Below, piece after piece: positions 45,327-53,344 of a stretch of 64,000 nucleotides of DNA (its first letter is position 1; each line of letters begins with the position of its first letter). The notes under the pieces are model-generated. The model saw nothing but the letters and a program-made list of their open reading frames with translations, was not told the DNA's origin and did not search any database. The stretch is taken from NCBI GenBank assembly GCA_024403415.1, contig JAKSRY010000003.1, forward strand, positions 62,001 through 126,000, in the 5' to 3' direction. The translations under genes were made by a program, and so were the position numbers. The DNA is from Lachnospiraceae bacterium (GTDB taxonomy: Bacteria > Bacillota > Clostridia > Lachnospirales > Lachnospiraceae).

Positions 45327-45344
45327 AAGCATCTCCTTTTCATA

Positions 45345-45644
45345 TTAATAGCTTCTTGATGAAGCAAGTTCAGTCGCGCGTCGTTCAGCCTCCTCATAGC
45401 GAACGGCTATTTCATACAGAGTCAGCGCATACTTTTCTATCAGATTTGTAAAAAGATCTACCTGTGATTTATCTCTGACAAATTCACGATGAAATGCAGA
45501 CTTTGCTTCACCTTCCCACATCGAGCACAGTGACTGCTCCATATTTTCCAATTCCGCAAATCTTGACTTATACTGCTGATTCAGTTCCTTTAATAAATCA
45601 GCCCTGTTCTTTACCTGAACAGATGTTACTTCAAAAAAACTCAT
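45345..45644 (-). CDS. WXG100-family protein
   Basis: This 99-aa protein has the WXG turn in MWEGEAKSAF and a C-terminal YEEAERRAT stretch that fits the YxxxD/E export signal. GGAGGT lies before the ATG at 45644; I reject an in-frame ATG 15 codons upstream. It forms a pair with the neighbouring WXG100 protein. Such proteins usually form helical dimers that are secreted. Confidence 0.9.
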   Translation of the reverse strand: MSFFEVTSVQVKNRADLLKELNQQYKSRFAELENMEQSLCSMWEGEAKSAFHREFVRDKSQVDLFTNLIEKYALTLYEIAVRYEEAERRATELASSRSY

Positions 45645-45696
45645 AATAAACCTCCATCTTTTTATTTTTGTGAAACAGTCCCGAACCATGAATAAA

Positions 45697-45987
45697 TCAG
45701 GTTATAAGCATTCTGTTTCTTCCCTCAACCTCTTTCAGACTGCTTGCCGCATTTTCGATATCTCCGGCATATTTACCTACCATTCTGATTTCCTCGGTCA
45801 TGTTTTCATTACAGCGCAACACTCTTTGAAAAATTTCAGAAGCTTTATTGGATTCCCATATTTTATTCAATCCCTTAAAGCCTTCATCCGAACGCTGTTT
45901 TGTGATTTTTTCGATACAGCCGACGCTTTTTCGTAATCCTTCAACGACACTGCCGATCTTTTCAAAGTAAGCCTCAATCGATTCCAT
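45697..45987 (-). CDS. WXG100-like helical protein
   Basis: This 96-aa helical protein has IWESNKASEIFQ at the hairpin turn, a WXS variant of WXG, and no clear YxxxE tail. GAGGAG supports the ATG at 45987, which overlaps the upstream gene by 14 bp; an in-frame ATG nine codons earlier is less likely. Its position in the operon supports a role as a secreted helical partner or chaperone. Similarity to canonical WXG100 is weak. Confidence 0.75.
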   Translation of the reverse strand: MESIEAYFEKIGSVVEGLRKSVGCIEKITKQRSDEGFKGLNKIWESNKASEIFQRVLRCNENMTEEIRMVGKYAGDIENAASSLKEVEGRNRMLIT

Positions 45988-46264
45988 CCAGGTTACTCCT
46001 CTCTGCGTTTTCATATACCCTGGCTATGTCAGACAGTTTAATAATATGCATGTTCATTCGTGAAAAAACCTCCTTTGCTTCAGTCAAAGCTGAATTACTT
46101 TTATTTTTAATTTTGTATACTCCCTGGCAAACCAGAAAACTGTCTGTTTTTGCAATACCTTCTGCCATTGAATTCACCGCGTTATACGCTCTGTTAAGTA
46201 TCCTTGATAATTCTCCCTGCATTTTGTAAATTGCAGCAGTATCAACCTTCATATATGTATCCAT
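45974..46264 (-). CDS. Helical protein of the type VII operon
   Basis: This 96-aa protein is helical without a tryptophan at the turn; it ends VYENAERSN, a YxxxE-like tail. GGAGGT lies 7 bp before the ATG at 46264, so an earlier in-frame ATG that overlaps the site is rejected. It overlaps the downstream gene. It resembles the small helical hairpin proteins that accompany WXG100 proteins in Firmicute type VII loci, but I cannot name a family. Confidence 0.7.
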   Translation of the reverse strand: MDTYMKVDTAAIYKMQGELSRILNRAYNAVNSMAEGIAKTDSFLVCQGVYKIKNKSNSALTEAKEVFSRMNMHIIKLSDIARVYENAERSNLDGID

Positions 46265-46290
46265 CCACTCCACCTCCATCTTTAATATAT

Positions 46291-46560
46291 TCAGAAGTCG
46301 TCTACCTTCTTATGAACTCTTTCCAATTCCGTTCCTATTCTGTCGAGTCCAACCGCACAGTCGGAAAAAATTCCGATAACATCCATAATTTCCGAAAGAA
46401 GTGAATTGGTTTCAATAATCCATAGTTTTCGAGCATCGTCTACCCACAGGTCTCCCTGCGATAGCGACATCTCCCTTATTCTTCGCAATGCATCAACTGT
46501 GATTGTAAGATTGTCCTCTATGGATTCCATATTATTTCTAAAACCGGCGCCATCAGCCAT
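46291..46560 (-). CDS. WXG100-like helical protein
   Basis: This 89-aa protein is a helical hairpin whose turn contains LWVDDARKLW, a WXD variant. AAGGAA lies 6 bp before the ATG at 46560. It is the first small gene after YukD. The operon position and size suggest that it is a secreted or chaperone-type WXG100 relative. Confidence 0.75.
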   Translation of the reverse strand: MADGAGFRNNMESIEDNLTITVDALRRIREMSLSQGDLWVDDARKLWIIETNSLLSEIMDVIGIFSDCAVGLDRIGTELERVHKKVDDF

Positions 46561-46584
46561 AACTATTCCTTCCATTCAATACAC

Positions 46585-46827
46585 CTATATAAGAATCAGC
46601 CTGTCACCATTTATAATTCCAAGAAGGGACAAAGATATATCTTCTCTCAAAAACATACCTTTTCTAAAAGAAAACAATTCCCTTATCTCTGTTCTAAAAT
46701 TCACCTTTCTCCTGTTTTCTATCATCTTCTCAATCTTTTCCCTGAAATCAGTTAATGTTATATTTTCATCAACCTCAAAATCAAAAGCCTCATCCAATGG
46801 TGGAACCATTACATCAATCATAATCAT
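46585..46827 (-). CDS. YukD/EsaB-like ubiquitin-fold protein
   Basis: This 80-aa protein fits the small beta-grasp fold of YukD/EsaB. It opens MIMIDVMVPP and ends with the hydrophobic strand GIINGDRLILI. Proteins of this kind regulate type VII secretion and lie next to EssC in Firmicutes. Its start overlaps the end of the EssC gene by 14 bp. The assignment rests on size, fold-like pattern and position. Confidence 0.78.
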   Translation of the reverse strand: MIMIDVMVPPLDEAFDFEVDENITLTDFREKIEKMIENRRKVNFRTEIRELFSFRKGMFLREDISLSLLGIINGDRLILI

Positions 46828-49800
46828 CTGTATCTTCCTCCCTATTATCCTTTGGTATTTTAATTACTAATGTTTTTTCTACACCTTTTATTCTCAGATA
46901 GCCCGTTCCCTTTGGAACAGGAATACTGCTTTCAGCATATCCTATATCCTTAAAATCAATATTTCTCTGACCCGAAAGCATCCCCCCTATACAAAGCCCC
47001 TGACCATTTTGGGAAAGTGCCTTGTACAGCTTCATGGAAGAAATATCAAAACTAACCTCGTTCATCATTCCGACAACCAGAATTCCCCGCTTTCTCTTTT
47101 GGGCGATATTCAGAAGCTGTCTGTTAAATTCTGAGTCTTCAAAGTCCTCCAGGATTGATATATCATCAATCAATATCACCTCTTTTGTATTGTTCCGACA
47201 TTCAAAAATATCCGGTTGTCCATAAACATTATTTATATCTGTCTTAGTGCGATAATGATGTATTCCTTCATCCTGTATTCCGGCACACAGTTCAAAAGTC
47301 TTTTCAATGATATTCATATATTCAGTCAGCGCATTCTCGGCATCTGTTGAAATGACGAATGTGTCATTTTCTTTCAGTCGGACACCTCTCACGTATCCGC
47401 TTTTCATTGAATAACCCAGAGGTAAAAAGATATCTTCATATTCATCATCTTTGTTGGATTTTTTATTTTTTTGAACACCTCTATTCATATCACTGAACAG
47501 TCTTTCAACTGTGATTAATTCCGGAATCACAGGTATTTTATTAATCTCCAGCATGTGCTCATTACCTTTTGGGAAATATTCCTCCATTTCAGAAATCGAA
47601 TCCACATTCTCAAATATCTGACATTCACAGACTGTATCCTCCACCTTATACAGGCATCTTCCCGGAGTATTCTTTTTGATTTCTGCCGTAATCCGATAAC
47701 TTCTCAACATATCTCCATAATGAAATTTATCGTTCATTTCAAAGGATATTGATGATCTGAATTTACTAAAAAATTTTGGACTTAATTCCCCAGGAGTTGT
47801 TAATGTAGCGAGAAGATATATTTTTTTAGACAATCCAACATTTAAGAGGTTTATAAATATATCTGTTCTTTCTTCATCGAGCATTTTAATAAATCCCGGC
47901 AGATTATCGATAAATATAAAAATCGGGTATTTTATGTCTTCTTTAGATATAAGAATTTTCTTCAGATGGTAAAAGAATATGTTCATATCATCCGCATTTT
48001 TGACCAGTCCCATCGCTCTTGGGACTACACATGATTCCATAAGTTTTCCTGCGGATATGTCTATCAGTATCACCCCACCATGAAGACTTACAACATCAGC
48101 CAGATTGCAGAGCAGTTTCGTTTTACCGCTTCCACTGTTTCCTCCGATTATCAGGTTTCCATCCTTTATGGGCTCGTAAAAAATATATCCCTGCTTCCTT
48201 TCAGCCGGGTTATCATAAAGACCCATGGGGTATTTATATTGGTTTACATAACTTGCATATTCTTTAACACCGCAGAATACTTTGGTATCAATATTTGTAT
48301 TTAGAACCAGGTTATCGCCTTCAAAACTTTTGTTTCCAATAGCTTCATATTTGTCTGAAATAATCAAAGATATGTTATCGTCCAGTTCTTCCATCCACAA
48401 AGAATCAGAGCCCTTCAGACCGATATCATCTGCATAATCATTAATGAAATCGACCATAATTTCAGTCAGAAGTCGCGAGTTAATATCATAAACAGGTTCC
48501 TTAGTCTTTTGCTTTTCGCCCGTCTCGTCAATCATTGCAACTTCACGTTCTTTGCATCCTTCTGCATATTTGCCGCCGCAATATGCCGTCTTAAACTTTT
48601 GAAAAAACTCATTATTTCCAATCTGAAGATAACAGTCTCCGGGATTTGTAAGATAAGCCGCTTCCCTTCGGCCAAGCATATCCATACTATCCTGTCGGTC
48701 CTGGACCTTGAGGCATAGTCTGAAATTGGTATTTGCCCTAATCTTGTCATCTACTACTCCCGCAGGCTTTTGAGTTGCGAGTACAAGATGAATTCCAAGC
48801 GACCTTCCGACTGCTGCCAGCGAAATTATCTGTTTCATAAATTCCGGTTCTTCTTTCTTCAGTTCCGCAAATTCATCAATTATCAGCAATAGATGAGGTA
48901 TAGATTCTTTTGCGATTCCTTTCCTGTGCAATTGCATATAATCATCAATATGATTAACCCCATATTGTGAAAATAACATCTGCCTTCGCTTATTTTCCGA
49001 AGCTATTGCAAGAAGACTCCTGTTTATTCTGTTTCCTGAAAGATTTGAAATGCACCCGACACAATGCCTAAGTTTTGAAATATGATTACCGGTCCCTCCT
49101 CCCTTATAGTCAATCAGAAAAAAATTGACATCTTCCGGCGAAAAAGATAGGCACAGACTTATTAGATAACTTTGAATTAATTCACTTTTTCCCGACCCTG
49201 TTGTCCCTGCAACCAGTCCATGCGGACCATGGAATTTTTCGTGGACATCAAGATATATTTTTTCTTTATTCTGAAGAACTCCAATCGGAACCTTAATCCG
49301 TTTACATGGATCGTTTTCTTTCCACATTTTTTCTATTGGAATATCAGCTATGCTCTCTGCATTATACAGATTGAGAATGTCGACTTTAGCAGGCAATTTT
49401 TCACTGTTGCTACCGATATCAATAAGAAATCCCGCAAGTGTACGTGAATAGCTGTCTGCTTCTTTAAAATCAATGCGTTCATTCGAATCTTCCTCCTGAA
49501 TCCGTATAACCTTTTGTATGCATGCCGGCATCTCCTTTTCCTGCTTTAGGAAAACCGTTGAAAGATTTCCTGTACCGGCATTACCTGTCATTTTCTGATA
49601 TATGGTTTCTTCTTTTATATGTTTATCATCCAGAATAAATGCTATTACCGGCTCTGTTCTTTCGGATTCATCATTATCAAAATCCGGAAGCAGTTTTCTT
49701 ATCGATTCCGGAGAACCAAACAAATACCTTCGCCCTGTAACCCTGTCAAAAAGATGCGGTAAAAACTTTACTGCCCGAATCATATTCTTTTGAGTTTTAT

Positions 49801-50539
49801 TTGATTCATCATAAAATATGGCTATTGATATATCCTTATAATGAATGGATGCTGATATTTTAACTAACAGTCCAAGAATGTATTCGTAATCCACCAGTTC
49901 CACTCCTGTCGGAACGACATTTATATATTTGTATGATAAAAAATCAACGCCTATGGGCACCTTGGAAATACATTGGTATTTAGCAACCAGTTCCTTTGCA
50001 GTCAGCGTCTCTTTCGTAGGAAACATCTCATTAACAGTTGAGTCCAAAGTCACTTTCATTTGGAAAGGAATAGTTCCGATTCCTGTTCGGACATAGCCAA
50101 AATCACTGTCCGTCCTGTATCTTTTCCAAACAGAATATTCATTGAGTGTCTTTACAATTTCTCTTGCCGAAGGATAATGTTCCAACAAATATTTGCGGTT
50201 CTCTTTGGCACAGTCATTAAGATACTCATCTGTCTGACTTATATACAGCTCATACTCTCTGTTCTTAGCTTCAAGTTTCTTCCGGTAACTCCTGCTCTTA
50301 AAAGAGCGGTTTACTATTATCCAAATGACTCCAAAGAAGCATCCGGTTCCTCCCGTAATCAATGATAAGTACATATATCCCGACGAGTTCTGTCCGTAAA
50401 ATCGTCCTGCGAGCAAAGCCATAAGAAGAATAGGCACCATCATAGTCATGGCAGGGCCGACTGACAGAATAAAAGGAGTTTTCTCAGGTTCCGGCAGTTC
50501 CTTAGGAAGAAGAATCTTATATTCTTCTGTATGTAACAT
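46814..50539 (-). CDS. essC: EssC-type FtsK/SpoIIIE ATPase of type VII secretion
   Basis: This 1241-aa membrane ATPase powers type VII secretion. Two membrane helices lie at residues about 24-45 and 55-76. The first FtsK/SpoIIIE domain has Walker A AGTTGSGKS (444-452) and Walker B LLLIIDEFAEL. The second has IIGGNSGSGKTKL and IFIFIDNLP. A third, degenerate domain includes EVILIDDISILED. It lacks the N-terminal FHA domains found in Staphylococcus EssC; these appear to be encoded by the upstream gene. The ATG overlaps that gene's TGA, and GGAGG lies just before. No EsaA, EssA or EssB homologue is visible nearby. Confidence 0.93.
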   Translation of the reverse strand: MLHTEEYKILLPKELPEPEKTPFILSVGPAMTMMVPILLMALLAGRFYGQNSSGYMYLSLITGGTGCFFGVIWIIVNRSFKSRSYRKKLEAKNREYELYISQTDEYLNDCAKENRKYLLEHYPSAREIVKTLNEYSVWKRYRTDSDFGYVRTGIGTIPFQMKVTLDSTVNEMFPTKETLTAKELVAKYQCISKVPIGVDFLSYKYINVVPTGVELVDYEYILGLLVKISASIHYKDISIAIFYDESNKTQKNMIRAVKFLPHLFDRVTGRRYLFGSPESIRKLLPDFDNDESERTEPVIAFILDDKHIKEETIYQKMTGNAGTGNLSTVFLKQEKEMPACIQKVIRIQEEDSNERIDFKEADSYSRTLAGFLIDIGSNSEKLPAKVDILNLYNAESIADIPIEKMWKENDPCKRIKVPIGVLQNKEKIYLDVHEKFHGPHGLVAGTTGSGKSELIQSYLISLCLSFSPEDVNFFLIDYKGGGTGNHISKLRHCVGCISNLSGNRINRSLLAIASENKRRQMLFSQYGVNHIDDYMQLHRKGIAKESIPHLLLIIDEFAELKKEEPEFMKQIISLAAVGRSLGIHLVLATQKPAGVVDDKIRANTNFRLCLKVQDRQDSMDMLGRREAAYLTNPGDCYLQIGNNEFFQKFKTAYCGGKYAEGCKEREVAMIDETGEKQKTKEPVYDINSRLLTEIMVDFINDYADDIGLKGSDSLWMEELDDNISLIISDKYEAIGNKSFEGDNLVLNTNIDTKVFCGVKEYASYVNQYKYPMGLYDNPAERKQGYIFYEPIKDGNLIIGGNSGSGKTKLLCNLADVVSLHGGVILIDISAGKLMESCVVPRAMGLVKNADDMNIFFYHLKKILISKEDIKYPIFIFIDNLPGFIKMLDEERTDIFINLLNVGLSKKIYLLATLTTPGELSPKFFSKFRSSISFEMNDKFHYGDMLRSYRITAEIKKNTPGRCLYKVEDTVCECQIFENVDSISEMEEYFPKGNEHMLEINKIPVIPELITVERLFSDMNRGVQKNKKSNKDDEYEDIFLPLGYSMKSGYVRGVRLKENDTFVISTDAENALTEYMNIIEKTFELCAGIQDEGIHHYRTKTDINNVYGQPDIFECRNNTKEVILIDDISILEDFEDSEFNRQLLNIAQKRKRGILVVGMMNEVSFDISSMKLYKALSQNGQGLCIGGMLSGQRNIDFKDIGYAESSIPVPKGTGYLRIKGVEKTLVIKIPKDNREEDTDDYD

Positions 50540-50925
50540 CAGTTCCTCCTTTTGGCAACTGCCACCCTGAGTTCTCCAAAGAAAGAGCATACTATAAGAA
50601 TTGAACCAAGGTACTGCATCCAAAGGCCATACATTCTGAATTCGTCTCCGTAATGAAGAACTGTCTGTTCTTTGATGTAATCTGACTCATCCATCAAATC
50701 ATCCCGGTTTTGAAAATCATTCTTAATAATTATTTCTCCATCTCCAACGATCAAAACCTTTTCTTTAGGTGCTACCTTATTGTTATAATTGTAAAAAATA
50801 TCTGACATATAGGATGACCCTAAAGTAAGAACGTCTCTTCCCTTTAGCGGTATAATTCCCGTCTGACTGACAATATTAATATCTTCTCCTCCTTTCATAT
50901 CATCTGCATAGGTGCCTGTTAACAT
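50539..50925 (-). CDS. FHA-like protein corresponding to EssC N-terminus
   Basis: This protein of up to 128 aa resembles the second FHA-like domain at the EssC N-terminus. It has DVLTLGSSYMSDI, then KVLIVGDGEIIIKND and GDEFRMYGLWMQYLG, followed by a hydrophobic strand. The start is uncertain: the ATG at 50925 has a poor ribosome binding site, while a strong AAAGGAGGAG lies inside the ORF ahead of a possible ATT start. It overlaps EssC by 1 bp, so the pair may function as one split protein. FHA domains bind phosphothreonine, linking it to the kinases in the window. Confidence 0.7.
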   Translation of the reverse strand: MLTGTYADDMKGGEDINIVSQTGIIPLKGRDVLTLGSSYMSDIFYNYNNKVAPKEKVLIVGDGEIIIKNDFQNRDDLMDESDYIKEQTVLHYGDEFRMYGLWMQYLGSILIVCSFFGELRVAVAKRRN

Positions 50926-51003
50926 TCGATATCTTTTGATAAAAATACAGACACTTATCCTGATGAATATAGCAACATACGACTAAATTAAAAGAACGGA
51001 ATC

Positions 51004-51022
51004 AGTATATCCCGAGCGGGAT
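51004..51022 (-). promoter_or_regulatory. Possible promoter and operator of the type VII operon
   Basis: Read leftward, TATACT (51009-51004) could be a -10 box, with no good -35. A 14-bp palindrome ATCCCGAGCGGGAT (51009-51022) overlaps its upstream edge, so a repressor or activator could bind here, about 80 bp before the FHA gene. Confidence 0.45.
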
Positions 51023-51115
51023 TGGATTTGTGAAAATTAGACAACTTTTCTTTGATTTATTTGATATGATAAACCCATTTTTGTGCAATGTCAACAACTT
51101 TTTTCGTGTTTTTCA

Positions 51116-51144
51116 TTGCTTTTCTTAATCATCAACTATATAAT
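51116..51144 (+). promoter_or_regulatory. Promoter of the small peptide gene
   Basis: TTGCTT (51116-51121) and TATAAT (51139-51144) are 17 bp apart. The start site should fall near 51151, so the RNA begins with the structured leader. Confidence 0.8.
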
Positions 51145-51150
51145 AAATTT

Positions 51151-51246
51151 GGTGCTACCCTACGCGGTAGGCGGTTGGCCTCCATCAGAGAGTTATAGCT
51201 CTGCTTACATAGAAATCCTTTCGGGAAATCTTGTTAAGGAGGATTG
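51151..51246 (+). ncRNA. Structured leader of the small peptide mRNA
   Basis: The 100-nt leader starts GGTGCTACCCTACGCGGTAG, a hairpin (CTACC with GGTAG), then GGCCTCC, which can pair with the GGAGG ribosome binding site at 51238-51242. CAGAG and CTCTG (51186-51203) form a second hairpin. A degenerate inverted copy of the first block lies at 51403-51427. Confidence 0.6.
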
Positions 51247-51251
51247 TGTTT

Positions 51252-51344
51252 ATGCTTACAACAGAACTTTTTGTAGCCATTATCAGCTTATGTATTACAA
51301 GCTTTGCTCTTGGTTATACTGTTGGTTCTAAGAGCAAAAAATAG
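51252..51344 (+). CDS. 30-aa hydrophobic peptide, putative type I toxin
   Basis: This 30-aa peptide, reading LFVAIISLCITSFALGYTVG in its centre and ending GSKSKK, is one membrane helix with a charged tail, like holin-like and Fst/TxpA-type toxins. AAGGAGG lies 9 bp before the ATG. A structured leader and a terminator flank it, and a convergent promoter would transcribe an antisense RNA over the terminator. The sequence is too short to name a family. It is probably a type I toxin that damages the membrane when made in excess; this is inference from form and layout. Confidence 0.65.
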   Translation: MLTTELFVAIISLCITSFALGYTVGSKSKK

Positions 51345-51348
51345 GCAC

Positions 51349-51389
51349 GAAAAAGCCGCCCCGGTCTGGTAAACTGAGCGGCTTTTTCG
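51349..51389. terminator. Bidirectional terminator shared by peptide mRNA and antisense RNA
   Basis: GAAAAAGCCGC (51349-51359) pairs with GCGGCTTTTTC (51378-51388). A- and T-runs on both sides make it usable in both directions. Confidence 0.88.
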
Positions 51390-51434
51390 TCATTCATCTA
51401 TCAGGCTAACCGTCTATCGGTAGCGCCTTCATAT
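51349..51434 (-). ncRNA. Putative antisense RNA (antitoxin)
   Basis: A consensus promoter at 51469-51441 should start a leftward RNA near 51434 that ends at the shared terminator, about 85 nt long. It is complementary to the 3' end of the peptide mRNA. Its 5' region reads GGCGCTACCGATAGACGGTT, almost the same as the 5' end of the peptide mRNA apart from a 6-nt deletion; all other differences are transitions. Confidence 0.55.
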
Positions 51435-51440
51435 ACAAGT

Positions 51441-51469
51441 ATATTACAGCTTCGACTATTCCATGTCAA
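51441..51469 (-). promoter_or_regulatory. Promoter of the antisense RNA
   Basis: Read leftward, TTGACA (51469-51464) and TAATAT (51446-51441) are 17 bp apart. Confidence 0.75.
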
Positions 51470-51482
51470 ACCTCTCTTTTCA

Positions 51483-51511
51483 TTTAAAATTTGTCAATAA
51501 TCATATATAAT
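51483..51511 (+). promoter_or_regulatory. Possible promoter of the kinase-PP2C gene
   Basis: TTTAAA (51483-51488) and TATAAT (51506-51511) are 17 bp apart, ahead of the leader hairpin. The -35 match is weak. Confidence 0.5.
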
Positions 51512-51522
51512 ATAAAAAGAAC

Positions 51523-51565
51523 AAAGGTGTTCTGTCCATCAAGGCAGAGCACCTTTTATTATTTT
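51523..51565 (+). terminator. Attenuator-like terminator in the kinase-PP2C leader
   Basis: AAGGTGTTCTG (51524-51534) pairs with CAGAGCACCTT (51545-51555), with one G-U, followed by TTTTATTATTTT. It ends only 15 bp before the start codon, so it should limit expression unless disrupted. Confidence 0.75.
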
Positions 51566-51580
51566 AAGGACAACAAATAT

Positions 51581-53248
51581 ATGGAAAATCAGGAAAACAT
51601 CAAAGACTATATTCTCGCAAAAGGCACGCTGCTCAAAGATCGCTATGTCATCCAATCAGTCCTTGGCGAAGGAGGCTTTGGAATTACATACCTTGCTTTT
51701 GACACCTTGCTCAACAGTCGTGTCGCTGTTAAGGAATTCTTCATTAGCACAGCCATGCTGCGCGACCCATCCACCAACGATATTAAACTACCCGATGATG
51801 AACAATTGCTAAAAAAGATAGAGACTGCGAAGAAAAGTTTCATTAATGAAATAAATGTCATGAAGGCTCTTAACAACATTCCATATATTTCAAGACTTCG
51901 TGACAGTTTTGAAGAAAACAAAACCTACTACATAGTTATGAATCTGCTCAAAGGTCAGACCATGCAGGATTATATTAAGAAGCATAAACATACAATTAGT
52001 GCAAAGGAACTGCTGCCATCCATCAAACATATTCTTATCGCTCTCGAGAAAATGCATGAAAAAGGCTTTATTCATAGAGACATAAGTCCCGGAAACCTGT
52101 TTCTGACAGATGATGGCGATTTGTATCTGATTGATTTTGGCTGCAGTATGAAGATTGATAACAATTCTCTTCCAGAAAACAGTCTTTTTTTCGAGCATCT
52201 TGGTTTTCACGCGCCTGAATACAATGACATACCTGCTCAGGGTCCCTGGACTGACATATATTCTTTATGTGCAACCGCGTATTACCTTTTGACCAAAACC
52301 GCTGTTCCTTCTATTGAGGAAAGAAAAATATATGATTCGGTTCCGCAGACATTAACTAAATATTCTTTGACGGTTAAGCAGCAAAACACCCTGATAGGCG
52401 GACTCCATCCGGATATAAGCAGGAGAATTAAAAATGCACGACAATTATATGACGGTCTCTTTGGTGATTATGAATCTCCAATCAGCACCACCGGTGTTTC
52501 ATATGCTGCTTTCACAAATATAGGCACAAGAAAACTCAATCAGGATAATCTCCTGGTTGATGGCTTGTTCTATTATGAAGGAACAGACTTTATTAAAGAC
52601 GGAACCATCAGTTTTGACGATGGTACACTTCACCTTGTTGCCGTATGTGATGGTGTGAGCCGTTCAAATTCAGGAGAACTTGCATCCCGTGCAGCTGCAC
52701 AGGCACTCAGACACTTTGTTAATCAATATAGAAATAGTGATACTCTGCCCGAAATACTTATTGAGGAATTTTTGGATCAGTTAAATGAAAAAATAATATC
52801 TTTGGGAAATAAAATAGGTCAGACTGCAAGCACAGTTTCTCTTCTCCTTTGGAAGGAAGACCAGTTTTATGCTGCAAATATAGGCGATAGTCCCATTTAC
52901 CTGTTAAGAAAAAGACGTCTTATAAATATAAGCGAACATCATACTCTGTTCTCTGCAAAAATAATGAAGGGAATCCCTGCAAATCTGTCAGACAGGCATT
53001 CCCTTGTAAATTATCTTGGCAAACAAAATGTTGCCGGCAGTCAGATAGCTTCTTATCACCATGGCTATCTTAAAAAAGGCGACACCTTCATATTATGCAG
53101 CGACGGAGTTACCAACAGAATTCCTTTGGACAAGCTGACTCGTTATATCAGCAAGTCACCCGCAGTGGCCATTGAAAAGATAAACAAAATAATAAGCAGC
53201 ACTATTAACAATGATAATAGTACTGCTGTTATACTCAGATATTTGTAA
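51581..53248 (+). CDS. Ser/Thr protein kinase fused to PP2C phosphatase
   Basis: This 555-aa cytoplasmic protein has a kinase domain at about residues 20-290: loop LGEGGFGITYLA, lysine in VAVKEF, HRDISPGN as catalytic loop and LIDFGCS. The Ser replacing the usual catalytic-loop Lys in HRDxKPxN is an oddity, shared as I recall with some Clostridia kinases. A PP2C domain follows at about 310-555 (GTRKLNQDN, AVCDGVSR, NIGDSPIYLL, LCSDGV, NDNSTAVIL). No membrane segment is seen. AAGGAC supports the ATG at 51581. Its location beside the type VII operon and its FHA protein suggests phospho-regulation of secretion. Confidence 0.9.
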   Translation: MENQENIKDYILAKGTLLKDRYVIQSVLGEGGFGITYLAFDTLLNSRVAVKEFFISTAMLRDPSTNDIKLPDDEQLLKKIETAKKSFINEINVMKALNNIPYISRLRDSFEENKTYYIVMNLLKGQTMQDYIKKHKHTISAKELLPSIKHILIALEKMHEKGFIHRDISPGNLFLTDDGDLYLIDFGCSMKIDNNSLPENSLFFEHLGFHAPEYNDIPAQGPWTDIYSLCATAYYLLTKTAVPSIEERKIYDSVPQTLTKYSLTVKQQNTLIGGLHPDISRRIKNARQLYDGLFGDYESPISTTGVSYAAFTNIGTRKLNQDNLLVDGLFYYEGTDFIKDGTISFDDGTLHLVAVCDGVSRSNSGELASRAAAQALRHFVNQYRNSDTLPEILIEEFLDQLNEKIISLGNKIGQTASTVSLLLWKEDQFYAANIGDSPIYLLRKRRLINISEHHTLFSAKIMKGIPANLSDRHSLVNYLGKQNVAGSQIASYHHGYLKKGDTFILCSDGVTNRIPLDKLTRYISKSPAVAIEKINKIISSTINNDNSTAVILRYL

Positions 53249-53344
53249 AAAATATGCATTATCAGCAACTCTGCAGGCCGTCTCAGCGGTACTTTACTCC
53301 TCTGCATTAAGTTTCAAATATCTGCTGTTAAAAACGCCTGCGCC

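Noticed and set aside
51151..51427. MITE with terminal inverted repeats around the 30-aa gene
   Set aside because: The two ends differ by a 6-nt gap, no target site duplication is visible, and each end sits just after a sigma-A promoter, which fits RNA 5' ends better.
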